A stretch of 7,022 bases of DNA from Akkermansiaceae bacterium (GTDB lineage Bacteria; Verrucomicrobiota; Verrucomicrobiia; Verrucomicrobiales; Akkermansiaceae), in the NCBI GenBank assembly GCA_029287105.1, contig JARFRT010000563.1, positions 1 through 7,022 on the forward strand, read 5' to 3'. A program made the position numbers and the translations under genes. How positions within the stretch are numbered: the first letter of the stretch is position 1; each line of letters opens with the position of its first letter. Shown in pieces: positions 1 to 6,486 of the stretch. The notes beneath the pieces were generated by a model. It saw only the letters and a list, made by a program, of their open reading frames with translations. It ran no database searches and was not told the DNA's origin.

Positions 1-47
1 GATGAATGCACGAGTCTCGTGGGCTCGGAGATGTGTATAAGAGACAG
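1..47. other. Illumina Nextera adapter contamination at the contig end
   Basis: Bases 14-47 match the whole 34-base Nextera read-2 transposase adapter: they start GTCTCGTGGGCTCGG and end with the transposon mosaic end AGATGTGTATAAGAGACAG. The order upstream also fits an i7 library arm: GAT at 1-3 is the last three bases of the P7 oligo and 4-13 (GAATGCACGA) has the length and position of a 10-base index. The native sequence therefore starts at about 48. The minus-strand reading frame of the neighbouring gene stays open through these bases only by chance, so its translation here must not be used. Confidence 0.97.
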
Positions 48-996
48 CCTTACGGCCTGCGATGGTGAACTTGCGTTTATTGTTTTTGGCGACCATTTCG
101 CCGTTGGCAACCGGTATGGAGAGTTCCAGCGTGGATGACCCCTCAGTGGTGAGCCGCCAGAGGATGGAATCGTGATAGTCTTCGCCGGCAGGGATGGTGA
201 TGCTTTTGGTGCGTTCCTTCCCCGACTTGGTATCGCGCAGGCGGATCAGGGTGCGCACGTCGCGATCGAGTGACGAGAGCAGGGTGAACGGGATTTGCAC
301 GTTTTCGCCGACGATGCCATAGGTGGGCGCGGTAACGTTGGAAAGGTCGAGGTCGGGCAGGCGGTTATCACTTCCCGTGGGGATGGCAAACAGGGGGATG
401 TTGCGGCGGCGCATTTTCTGGGCCGCGGCTACCGGCTGCTGGCCGACGTTCCAGTCGCCATCGGAAAGCAGGACAATGGCGCGGAGGTTGTTATGCTCTT
501 CCAGGAGATCGTCGATGGCGGTGTAGATGTCCGTGCCCGCGAGTGCCAGCGTGGCGGGGTCGGCATCTGCGGGAGGGGTTGAGAACGGCTGCTCGAAGAT
601 GCGATTCTGATCGTCCTTTTTCAGCGCTTTGAAATAATGACTGGCAAGGATTTTCTCGATCCATTCCTGGCGGGTGACGACCTCCTGGTTGGCGCTGAGT
701 GCCGGTGGAAGGATGGCATCCGCGGTGGTCGTGGAGCGTGAGGCGTCGAAGAGAATGGCAATCTCCGGCTTGCTCTCAGGCTCGGTAACCACCCTCCATT
801 CCGGCTGCCAAAGCATCAGCACGGCAATGAGTGCGCAAAGAAACCGCAGCGTCTCGAGCGCTCCGGTGCGTTTGGGCCGGCTCGCCCGCCGGATCGCGAC
901 CACACACAGGAAGGCAATCGTGATCAAGGCGATCAAGCCGATCCAGAACGTGGTCGGTGTCGGCGAGAATGTTAGATTGGAAATGGAGAAATTCAA
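48..996 (-). CDS. VWA-domain membrane protein, C-terminus missing (partial)
   Basis: This is the last visible gene of the MoxR operon. About 316 codons are visible before the adapter junction cuts it. Reading from a TTG start at 996-994 gives MNFSISNLTFSPTPTTFWIG. Two membrane segments lie at about residues 17-36 and 49-63. A von Willebrand factor A domain follows, with the metal-site motif DASRS at 84-88, a candidate MIDAS threonine in GTDIYTA (155 or 159) and the third loop LLSDGDWN at 176-183. A beta-rich region starts near 220. The layout resembles the large VWA/glutamine-amidotransferase-like membrane proteins that follow BatA genes in Verrucomicrobiota and Planctomycetota, which are usually well over twice this length. 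The start is uncertain: no ATG lies between the in-frame stop at 1015-1017 and the first membrane segment, and TTG is the only plausible codon; AAGG sits just two bases upstream. It starts 25 bases after the preceding stop, consistent with co-transcription. The VWA assignment is firm; the role is inferred from context. Confidence 0.85.
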
Positions 997-1021
997 TACC
1001 TTGGGATTGAGGATTTAGTGA

Positions 1022-2989
1022 TCAGGATTTGGAGTTCCCGACCTTCGGTTGAAGGCAGAGGATGGCTTCGGTGGTGAGGAAGACGAGCATGGCGATGAGG
1101 AAGGCACGCCAGACTTCCTGAGTGAGGGAATCGGACTGGCCTTGATCTTCGAAGAGTTTGTAGGGGGTGCCTTCGAGCAGGGCGCCGAGCCGGTTTTTGG
1201 TGAGGATTTGCCATTGGTCCTCGGACTGGGGCCGGTTGGTGGCGAGCAGTCGGTCCCCCAGTTTCCAGACGCCGGCTTCGTAGGCCGCGTTGCTGGTGGT
1301 AGATGTGGCATGGCTGTCGAGTCGGGTGCGTACTTCCCCGGCGGCTGTTTTGGCCTGGCTGCTTCCCGAGATGGCGGCGAAGGCGGAGCCGAACCGGGCG
1401 TCGCCGACGGCAATCATTCGCTGGACAACAGGCAGCAGCACATCGGCGTCACCGAGGTTGGACCAGGTGTAGTCGGGGAGGGTGGCCGCAAAAATGGCAG
1501 TGCCGTCACCGATGATTCGACGGACGAGGAAGGGTTGTGCGTCATCCCAGGAGGCCAGGGTGGTCGCCTCGCCGATGATTTGGCGGCGCTTGATCGCCTT
1601 GAGTTTCGGCACCGGAATGGCGGTGCCTTCGGCTCCATTGCGCAGTGGACCATCCGCTTGATCCCACTCGTTGATGATGAAGTACTGGTCGCGTGGCGAG
1701 ATAGTTTGTTCACCCCAGTTGAGGCCGAGGAATGTGGTTTCGGATTCGCCACGGGGCGGGAGCATGATGGCGGCACCGCCGGCCTCGATGTAGCGTGCCA
1801 GTTCCTGGGCGACGGTGCCCTGGGGTAAGGGTGCCTGCCAGATGACGAGAGCGGCGCCGGGCCACTCGATTTTATGGGCATTATTAGGTGCCAGTTCGAT
1901 ACAGCGGCTCCGCCCAAACCCGGGAGGTGCCGAGGCGAGGGTGAGCCAGGTGGGCGCCTCGCCCCCTTCGGTCACCAGGTAGGTGGTGGTCGGAGCGTCT
2001 TCGCCATAGGCGAAAAAGGAGACGTTGTCGCGCGGGTTGGTATCGGAAGGGATGGAGACAAACCCGTGGCCCACGCTCTCGCGGTTACCGAGCGGGAGGC
2101 GCTTTTGAAATTGGTAGGACTGGCCGTTGATGGTGACCTTGTTGGAGCTCCGGGCACCGTTCAGGCTGTAGGTGATGGGTACGGCGCTGGGGCCCTCGTG
2201 GTCGGTGCGGGTGAGTTCGAGGTCGAGCACGAGTTCGTCACCGCTGCGGCGGGACGAGAGGACGCGGATGGCGGTATTGTTTTGGGCGGGGCTGGCAAGT
2301 GAGAGGACGCGCAGGGTGGTTTTCTGGGGCAGATCGATGAGGCCGGTGCGGATGGCTTCCCACCGTCCCTGCTCAGGTGCCCAGTCGGACTCCTGGAGGT
2401 CGGAGGCGACCCAGATTTCGGTGCGACCGGGGGAGTTTTCCACGACATAATCGATGGCATTGGAGATGAGCGAGGGGATGGAGGCGCTCGTGTCGGTAGC
2501 GGAGGTCGCACTGAGCTCTTCGAGGGCATCGGGCGATGGCACGTCCTGGGGAGTGCCGGTGGCGCTGTCGATGAGAATAAGGCGCGGGTTGTTGAGCTTT
2601 TCGAGTGATTTACGCACACTGGCGATGGCGCTTTGGCGTTTGCTTTCGCGGTTGCCGCCACTGCCGTATGACGCCTGTTGCTCCATGCTGGCGGAGCGAT
2701 CCAGAACCAGGATGACGGTATCAATGCGGGTCCCGCCCCAACCGAGGAATCCACCGACGAGCGGGCGTGCGATGGCGAAGATGACGGCGGCGATCGCGAG
2801 CGTGCGGCAGGCGAGAATGACGAGATACTTGAGTTTTTTCTTTCCTCGCGATTCGCGGGTTGCCTTGAGCAGGAATTCCATGGCCGCCCATTTCACCGTA
2901 CGGTGCCGCCTGCGGTTGAGCAGGTGGATGATGATCGGAATGCTCGCAGCGAACAGGCCCCAGAGGAGCGATTGTTGGAGGAAGGACAT
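1022..2989 (-). CDS. BatA-like VWA membrane protein (aerotolerance-regulator N-terminal domain)
   Basis: A 655-residue inner-membrane protein. The N-terminus, MSFLQQSLLWGLFAASIPII followed by IHLLNRRRHR, is the classic BatA/aerotolerance-regulator signature: a membrane helix at about 7-24 and then a basic cytoplasmic patch. A second helix lies at about 55-77. The VWA domain follows with a complete metal-site motif DRSAS at 97-101, a threonine-rich loop near 162-167 and SDL at 195-198. Residues about 377-412 (LVIWQAPLP to YIEAGGAAIMLPP) look like the amidotransferase-like fold seen in long members of this family. A final helix lies at about 629-647, close to the C-terminus. Bat proteins were named from Bacteroides aerotolerance; related MoxR-VWA systems act in envelope stress or protein maturation, but no client can be identified here. 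The ATG lacks a clear ribosome binding site and lies 13 bases past an 8-bp tandem repeat. The antisense strand holds long open frames that are codon-bias shadows. Confidence 0.92.
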   Translation of the reverse strand: MSFLQQSLLWGLFAASIPIIIHLLNRRRHRTVKWAAMEFLLKATRESRGKKKLKYLVILACRTLAIAAVIFAIARPLVGGFLGWGGTRIDTVILVLDRSASMEQQASYGSGGNRESKRQSAIASVRKSLEKLNNPRLILIDSATGTPQDVPSPDALEELSATSATDTSASIPSLISNAIDYVVENSPGRTEIWVASDLQESDWAPEQGRWEAIRTGLIDLPQKTTLRVLSLASPAQNNTAIRVLSSRRSGDELVLDLELTRTDHEGPSAVPITYSLNGARSSNKVTINGQSYQFQKRLPLGNRESVGHGFVSIPSDTNPRDNVSFFAYGEDAPTTTYLVTEGGEAPTWLTLASAPPGFGRSRCIELAPNNAHKIEWPGAALVIWQAPLPQGTVAQELARYIEAGGAAIMLPPRGESETTFLGLNWGEQTISPRDQYFIINEWDQADGPLRNGAEGTAIPVPKLKAIKRRQIIGEATTLASWDDAQPFLVRRIIGDGTAIFAATLPDYTWSNLGDADVLLPVVQRMIAVGDARFGSAFAAISGSSQAKTAAGEVRTRLDSHATSTTSNAAYEAGVWKLGDRLLATNRPQSEDQWQILTKNRLGALLEGTPYKLFEDQGQSDSLTQEVWRAFLIAMLVFLTTEAILCLQPKVGNSKS

Positions 2990-3002
2990 GGGCGGTGGGA
3001 AG

Positions 3003-3050
3003 GAGTCGGGAAGTCAGGAAGTCTTGGAGTCAGGGAGTCTTGAAGTCGGG
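3003..3050. repeat. Six-unit 8-bp tandem repeat (RAGTCNNG) between two operon genes
   Basis: Six consecutive octamers read on the plus strand: gagtcggg, aagtcagg, aagtcttg, gagtcagg, gagtcttg, aagtcggg. The AGTC core recurs at 3004, 3012, 3020, 3028, 3036 and 3044, with no phase slip. In the mRNA the units read CNNGACTY. The array starts one base after the DUF58 stop codon and ends 13 bases before the BatA-like start, so it fills most of the gap. Eight is not a multiple of three and the array is outside both frames. The first base of each unit is a purine and the bases after the core vary (gg, ag or tt), which argues against very recent slippage. Its function is unknown. Confidence 0.9.
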
Positions 3051-3051
3051 G

Positions 3052-3948
3052 TTATTTTTTGCCTTTTTTGGGAAGGCGTGTGGTTAGGAAGTTGTGAATG
3101 ATTTCCTCGTAGTCCTGGTTGGTGGTGATCAGGTGGTAGTCGGCGTGGACATCGTGGCATTTGGTTTGCACGGTGTGCATGAATTCCTGCATGGCCTTGC
3201 GGTAGTCCTCGGCGATGAGGATGGGTTCGGCCACGACGGAGGTTTTGTCTTCCATATCGACAAACCGGTGCGGGCGTTCGAAGTCGAAGTCGATTTCCTG
3301 TTGGTCGAGCATATGGAAAACGGCGATGTCGTGTTTGCGGTAGCGCAGGTGCTGGAGCGCGTCGGCCAGGGCGTTGGTATCGCAGAAGAGGTCGGAGAGA
3401 ATGATGACGAGGGCGCGCTGGCCGACTTTCTCGGCGATGGTGTGCAGCGCCTCGACCAGGCCGGTTTCGCCGCTGGGTTCTGTTTTGGAAAGGACCTCGA
3501 AGATGTGGTTGAGGTGCGCGGCGCGGCGTGTCGGCGGGATTTCCAGATGGATTTTTTCCTGACAGACGGAGAGTCCGGCGGCGTCGCCCTGGTCGACGAT
3601 GAGGTAGGCGAGAGTGGCGGCGAGTTTACGGGCGAACTGGATCCTGGCATCGTCCGCGGCGCTGAATCCCATCGAGCCACTGGCGTCGAGCACGAAGTAG
3701 GCGCGCAGGTTGGTATCGGCTTCAAATTCCTTGATGTAATAGCGGTCCGAGCGGGCGTAGGCTTTCCAGTCGAGCCTCCGGGTATCGTCCCCCTGGACAT
3801 ACTTCCGGTATTCGGCGAATTCGACCGACGAGCCGCGGTGCGGTGACCGGTGCCGCCCGGTCACATTGCCGGTCATCGCGTGGCGTGCCTCCAGCGGGAT
3901 GGCACCGAGCCGCGCGAGGGCCTGAGGGTCGAGGAAGTCGTATTTCAT
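3052..3948 (-). CDS. DUF58 family protein with VWA-like domain
   Basis: A 298-residue protein of the DUF58 family (COG1721), the usual partner encoded next to MoxR ATPases. The family signature is clear: GRHRSPHRGSSVEF at 31-44, YVQGDDTRRLDW at 50-61, and ARSDRYYIKEFE shortly after. The VWA-like domain has the metal-site motif DASGSMG at 88-94, a candidate metal-site threonine at 162 and LSDLF at 184-188. No membrane helix is visible, so this is the short, probably cytoplasmic form; longer family members carry N-terminal helices. The C-terminus is lysine-rich (PKKGKK). It starts 23 bases after the MoxR stop and is clearly co-transcribed with it. The ATG is preceded by a weak CAGG and by an imperfect hairpin covering the gap. 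It is expected to bind a divalent metal and to interact with the ATPase; its substrate is unknown. Confidence 0.95.
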   Translation of the reverse strand: MKYDFLDPQALARLGAIPLEARHAMTGNVTGRHRSPHRGSSVEFAEYRKYVQGDDTRRLDWKAYARSDRYYIKEFEADTNLRAYFVLDASGSMGFSAADDARIQFARKLAATLAYLIVDQGDAAGLSVCQEKIHLEIPPTRRAAHLNHIFEVLSKTEPSGETGLVEALHTIAEKVGQRALVIILSDLFCDTNALADALQHLRYRKHDIAVFHMLDQQEIDFDFERPHRFVDMEDKTSVVAEPILIAEDYRKAMQEFMHTVQTKCHDVHADYHLITTNQDYEEIIHNFLTTRLPKKGKK

Positions 3949-3972
3949 GGAAGAACCTGGGTTCCTGCTTCC
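3949..3972 (-). promoter_or_regulatory. Imperfect hairpin across the moxR–DUF58 gap
   Basis: In the mRNA, the bases just before the DUF58 AUG can fold: GGAA and GAAC on the 5' side pair with GTTC and TTCC next to the AUG. This gives eight base pairs in two blocks with a four-base loop (ccag) and a four-base bulge (gcag) on the 5' side. The purine-rich AGGAA-type sequences that could bind the ribosome lie inside the fold. It could couple translation of the second gene to ribosomes finishing the first, but short inverted repeats of this quality also arise by chance. Confidence 0.3.
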
Positions 3973-5054
3973 TACGCTTCCCTCATTTCACTCACAAGGC
4001 GTTCCACCACCTTGGCGGCGGTCATCCCCTGGGATTCGGCGGCGAAGTTGGTGAGCACACGGTGGGTCAGCACGGGGCTGGTGACGGCTTCGATATCTTC
4101 GAGGCGGGCCATGTAAGACCCGTGGAGTGCGGCGCGGGCCTTGGCGCCGAGGATCAGGTACTGGACCGCACGTGGCCCTGCGCCCCAACCGACGTATTCG
4201 CCGATCCAGTCGGGTGCGGCCTCGGTGCCGGGGCGGGTTTTGCGGACGATTTCCACGGCGTACTCGTAGATATGATCGGGAACGGGAATACGGCGGACGA
4301 GGTCTTGGTACTGCTGGACCTGCTCGCCGTTGAGGATGTGATTGAGTTGGGTTTTGGCGATGCCGGTGGTTTCGCGCGCGATGCGGAGTTCTTCGTCATG
4401 GCTCGGGTAATCGACATCGATGAGAAACATAAAGCGATCGAGCTGGGCTTCGGGAAGTGGGTAGGTGCCCTCTTGTTCGACCGGGTTCTGGGTGGCGAGC
4501 ACGAAGAAGGGTTTGTCCAGTGTGTAGGTTTTGCCGAGCACGGTGACCATGTTTTCCTGCATGGCCTCGAGCATCGCCGACTGGGTTTTGGCCGGGGCAC
4601 GGTTGATTTCGTCTGCCAGCACGAGGTTGGCGAAGACGGGGCCTTTGATGAACTCGAATTCACGGTGTCCGGTGTCGGTTTCCTGGATGATGTCGGTGCC
4701 GGTGATGTCGGCAGGCATGAGGTCAGGGGTGAACTGGATACGGTTGAAGCTGAGGTCCATGGTTTCTGCAACGGATGAGACGAGCAGGGTTTTGGCGAGT
4801 CCGGGGACACCCATGAGCAGGGCATGGCCGCGTGAGAAGAGGCAGATGGCAAGGCGCTCGACCACTTCCTCCTGGCCAATGATGACTTTGCCGATTTCTT
4901 GTTTGAACGCCTGGTAGACGTGGCCGAGTTGATCGATGGCCGCGACGTCGTCAGCGGGTAGCTCGGCCGTGTGGGGGGCGGGGGCGGCGGTCGTCGTGCT
5001 TGTTTCCAAGATTTCGGAGGACTCGTCAATGGCGGGCGGGGTGGTTGTATCCAT
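3972..5054 (-). CDS. moxR: MoxR-family AAA+ ATPase
   Basis: A 360-residue cytoplasmic AAA+ ATPase of the MoxR family. Walker A reads GVPGLAKT at 82-89, the form typical of MoxR. Walker B is LVLADE at 144-149, sensor 1 is ATQN at 187-190, the likely arginine finger is in LDRF (R207), and the lid carries GAGPRA at 291-296 with the sensor-2 arginine. All ATPase motifs are intact, so it should bind and hydrolyse ATP, probably as a hexamer. MoxR proteins act as chaperone-like motors with VWA partners; here three such partners follow directly. Residues 1 to about 40 form a Thr/Ala/Pro/Glu-rich, probably disordered extension before the conserved part, which begins near HVYQAF. The start codon has no Shine-Dalgarno sequence; because no other good start precedes the conserved core, it is kept. 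This is the first gene of the operon. Confidence 0.96.
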   Translation of the reverse strand: MDTTTPPAIDESSEILETSTTTAAPAPHTAELPADDVAAIDQLGHVYQAFKQEIGKVIIGQEEVVERLAICLFSRGHALLMGVPGLAKTLLVSSVAETMDLSFNRIQFTPDLMPADITGTDIIQETDTGHREFEFIKGPVFANLVLADEINRAPAKTQSAMLEAMQENMVTVLGKTYTLDKPFFVLATQNPVEQEGTYPLPEAQLDRFMFLIDVDYPSHDEELRIARETTGIAKTQLNHILNGEQVQQYQDLVRRIPVPDHIYEYAVEIVRKTRPGTEAAPDWIGEYVGWGAGPRAVQYLILGAKARAALHGSYMARLEDIEAVTSPVLTHRVLTNFAAESQGMTAAKVVERLVSEMREA

Positions 5055-5175
5055 GGTGGCTGGCAGGTTGTCTTTTGATGGGCTTGCTATTTCTAAGCGA
5101 AACTAAACGGCGTATTTATTTTGTCGAGATGAGAGGAATCTGTTTTTTTTTGCAGTTGTCCGGAGGATGCTCGGG
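5055..5175. promoter_or_regulatory. Gap upstream of moxR, probable operon promoter region
   Basis: This AT-richer 121-bp gap separates the stop of the SHD1-like gene from the moxR start, both on the minus strand. The best promoter-like pair on the minus strand is TCGACA (5127-5122) and TAGTTT (5105-5100), 16 bases apart; it matches the sigma-70 consensus at 5/6 and 3/6 positions and is weak. A run of nine T (A on the transcribed minus strand) lies at 5143-5151. Just past the upstream stop, 5160-5175 can form a six-pair stem with one mismatch and a four-base loop, but no T-run follows it on the minus strand, so it is not a convincing intrinsic terminator. Read-through from the upstream gene is possible. 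Confidence 0.3.
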
Positions 5176-6162
5176 TTACTCGTCTTCCGAACTGCGATCT
5201 TTGTAATCCTGCTGACGATCCTCGATTTCCCTGCGCCGTTTTGCCTCACGTTCTTTTTTCTCCTTGAGCATTTTATTCTTTCGTTTTTCACGCGCGATAT
5301 CCTCTCTCTCTCTGCGGCTGCTGAAGCCCTTATCGACTCGATCTTGACGATCGTCGTTTTCAGCGCTTCTTCTTTCTTCGCGTTTTTCCTCCTCAGCGAG
5401 CAGGCGTAGGAAGTTTTCCGGATGACTTTGTGTCAGGATTTCTTTGCCATCTACAGACAGGGTCAGAACAAAGCCAAAAACGGTTTCCGAGTGTGACGAT
5501 CTTTCGGCTCCTTTGGCATTGGGCTTTCTAGGGTCCACGACAGGTTTGACCGAGGAATCCTTACAGCTTACGCCATCGGTTGTGAATGACAGTGACTTAT
5601 GTGAGGGGAGGATGTCGAGTTGGTTGCTGCCATTGATGATGTCGACGTGGGAGTTGGAGCCATTTTTGTCGCGAGTGCTGGTTCTCTTGTAATAGGAATA
5701 GGACGCCTTGAGGCCGCTGACGGTTTTTTTGGAGTAGTTATTCAGCTCGCAGGCGAAGGATATCTCATCCTCACTTGTCTTGGTTCTGCTGTTTTTGGTA
5801 TTTGTGTATTTGGTTTTTTGTATCCGAGAGGTTTTTTTGGAGATGGAGAGTCTGACGTCGCTCTCGGTGATCCGGTTTTTATTTTTCCCCCACCAGCTCT
5901 TAACGTAGAGCTGGTCTGCTTCGGCAAGTTCGCTGAGTAAAACTTTCGCGCGATTGCCATTCTTGAGTTTGAAGATTACTTTTTTGTCCTCCATTCCAAT
6001 CAGTTCGGCCTCGATGCTTTTACCAGCGTTATTGTAAAAAGTGCGGGCGGTTGCCTCAGTTGCGACGAAAGGGCACAGCCAAGTGAGGGTAATGAGGAGT
6101 GTGGCGAGCTTTGCGAGATAGACTCGGGAGACGGTTTTCATGAATAAGTGGGCTGTTTTCAT
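5176..6162 (-). CDS. Secreted SHD1-like domain protein with charged C-terminal tail
   Basis: A 328-residue exported protein of unknown function. An N-terminal signal peptide runs to about residue 39, with cleavage likely after ATA. A second methionine at residue 8 would give a shorter signal, but only the first ATG has a purine-rich GAGAAAGA just upstream, so it is preferred. Residues about 40-91 (RTFYNNAGKSIEAELIGMED onward, ending near SWWGKN) resemble the SLA1 homology domain 1, common in secreted proteins of Planctomycetes and Verrucomicrobia. A Lys/Thr/Ser-rich linker (92-130) leads to a probable beta-sandwich at 131-255, with cysteines at 138 and 200. Residues about 256-328 are almost all Glu, Arg, Lys and Asp and probably form a long helix or coiled coil. 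GC content is visibly lower than in the adjacent operon (spot counts 35-48% against about 67% in one moxR line). The SHD1 call is by eye; no enzymatic motif is seen. Confidence 0.85.
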   Translation of the reverse strand: MKTAHLFMKTVSRVYLAKLATLLITLTWLCPFVATEATARTFYNNAGKSIEAELIGMEDKKVIFKLKNGNRAKVLLSELAEADQLYVKSWWGKNKNRITESDVRLSISKKTSRIQKTKYTNTKNSRTKTSEDEISFACELNNYSKKTVSGLKASYSYYKRTSTRDKNGSNSHVDIINGSNQLDILPSHKSLSFTTDGVSCKDSSVKPVVDPRKPNAKGAERSSHSETVFGFVLTLSVDGKEILTQSHPENFLRLLAEEEKREERRSAENDDRQDRVDKGFSSRREREDIAREKRKNKMLKEKKEREAKRRREIEDRQQDYKDRSSEDE

Positions 6163-6190
6163 TCTTTCTCAAGTTGGGCTTTGCGGGTGC

Positions 6191-6219
6191 AAAGTAAGAT
6201 CTTAGCAGAATGATTGCAA
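6191..6219 (-). promoter_or_regulatory. Candidate promoter of the SHD1-like gene
   Basis: On the minus strand TTGCAA (6219-6214) and TACTTT (6196-6191) are 17 bases apart, matching the sigma-70 boxes at 4/6 and 3/6 positions. Transcription would start near 6184, about 20 bases before the ATG. The downstream box extended to TACTTTG also fits the TAnnTTTG element of Bacteroidota promoters, although the window's gene content does not point to that phylum. The palindrome at 6195-6204 touches the downstream box and could be an operator. All of this is weak pattern evidence. Confidence 0.25.
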
Positions 6220-6233
6220 GGAATTCGTCAAAG

Positions 6234-6249
6234 AGGGGCCATCGGCCCT
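6234..6249. promoter_or_regulatory. GC-rich hairpin upstream of the SHD1-like gene
   Basis: The plus strand reads AGGGGCC, ATC, then GGCCCT: a stem of five G-C pairs plus a G·T wobble (on the plus-strand RNA), with a three-base loop. One more A–T pair is possible. No T-run follows on either strand (tctttg on the minus side is poor), so it is not called as a terminator. It lies about 40 bases upstream of the candidate downstream promoter box. Chance occurrence is possible. Confidence 0.3.
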
Positions 6250-6419
6250 TGTCAGGAAACGCCTGAGGCTGGTGGCTTTGGTGGGGGGGTGACTGATTTT
6301 TTTGCTTTTTTGATGGAAAGAATCGCTTCCACAGTAGAATGAACGTGCGGACAATTGACGCTTTGCTGCCCCCGATTGATTTTTCCGATGACTTGACGTG
6401 ATTGTGAAGAATGACCGCT

Positions 6420-6424
6420 GGAGG
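6420..6424 (+). promoter_or_regulatory. Shine-Dalgarno-like GGAGG with an alternative in-frame ATG
   Basis: GGAGG is followed eight bases later by ATG at 6433-6435, an ideal spacing. That ATG is in frame with the GH2 gene: 18 codons (MLILLNYLATSNFYTTHL) lead without a stop into the ATG at 6487, and an in-frame stop (TGA at 6427-6429) sits just before. It is the strongest ribosome binding site in the window, so it competes seriously with the start chosen from the signal peptide. Confidence 0.45.
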
Positions 6425-6486
6425 TGTGATGCATGCTGATTTTGCTCAACTATCTGGCTACATCCAACTTTTATACCACCCACCTT

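Larger units (their letters stand above)
6163..6486. other. Divergent intergenic region between the SHD1-like and GH2 genes
   Basis: About 320 bp without a convincing gene; the short open frames here lack coding character. It should hold the promoters of both flanking genes. Visible elements are a promoter-like pair for the minus gene (6191-6219), a 10-bp perfect palindrome TAAGATCTTA at 6195-6204, a GC hairpin at 6234-6249, and homopolymers (seven G near 6283-6289, seven T at 6297-6303, six T at 6305-6310). A ribosome-binding-site-like GGAGG lies at 6420-6424. For the plus gene only a poor pair is seen, TTGATG at 6310-6315 and TAGAAT at 6335-6340 with a 19-base spacer. No tRNA or riboswitch was recognised. 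Confidence 0.6.

Noticed and set aside
1049..1828. 259-codon open frame on the plus strand opposite the BatA-like gene
   Set aside because: It is antisense to a protein with clear family motifs. Its composition (very Gly/Glu/Asp/Val-rich) is what high-GC codon bias gives on the opposite strand, and no domain is recognisable.
3003..3050. CRISPR array
   Set aside because: The units are only 8 bp and directly adjacent, with no spacers and no nearby cas genes.
3094..4778. Two long plus-strand open frames (3094-3846 and 3843-4778), overlapping by four bases like an operon
   Set aside because: Both are antisense to the DUF58 and MoxR genes, whose motifs are unambiguous. Their sequences mirror the codon bias and show no domain.
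5160..5175. Possible intrinsic terminator after the SHD1-like gene
   Set aside because: The six-pair stem has a C·C mismatch and is followed on the minus strand by an A-run instead of a T-run, so it does not fit an intrinsic terminator.
6283..6310. Homopolymer runs (G7, T7, T6) as a phase-variable switch
   Set aside because: The runs are short, lie outside any gene and more than 100 bases from either start, and nothing shows length variation.
6420..6432. Sigma-54-like GG...GC element before the GH2 gene
   Set aside because: The GG-to-GC spacing is nine bases instead of ten and the rest of the consensus is missing; the GGAGG is better explained as a ribosome binding site.
6202..6483. 93- and 65-codon minus-strand open frames in the divergent intergenic region
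   Set aside because: Neither has a convincing ribosome binding site, signal, domain or biased composition; they look like chance open frames.
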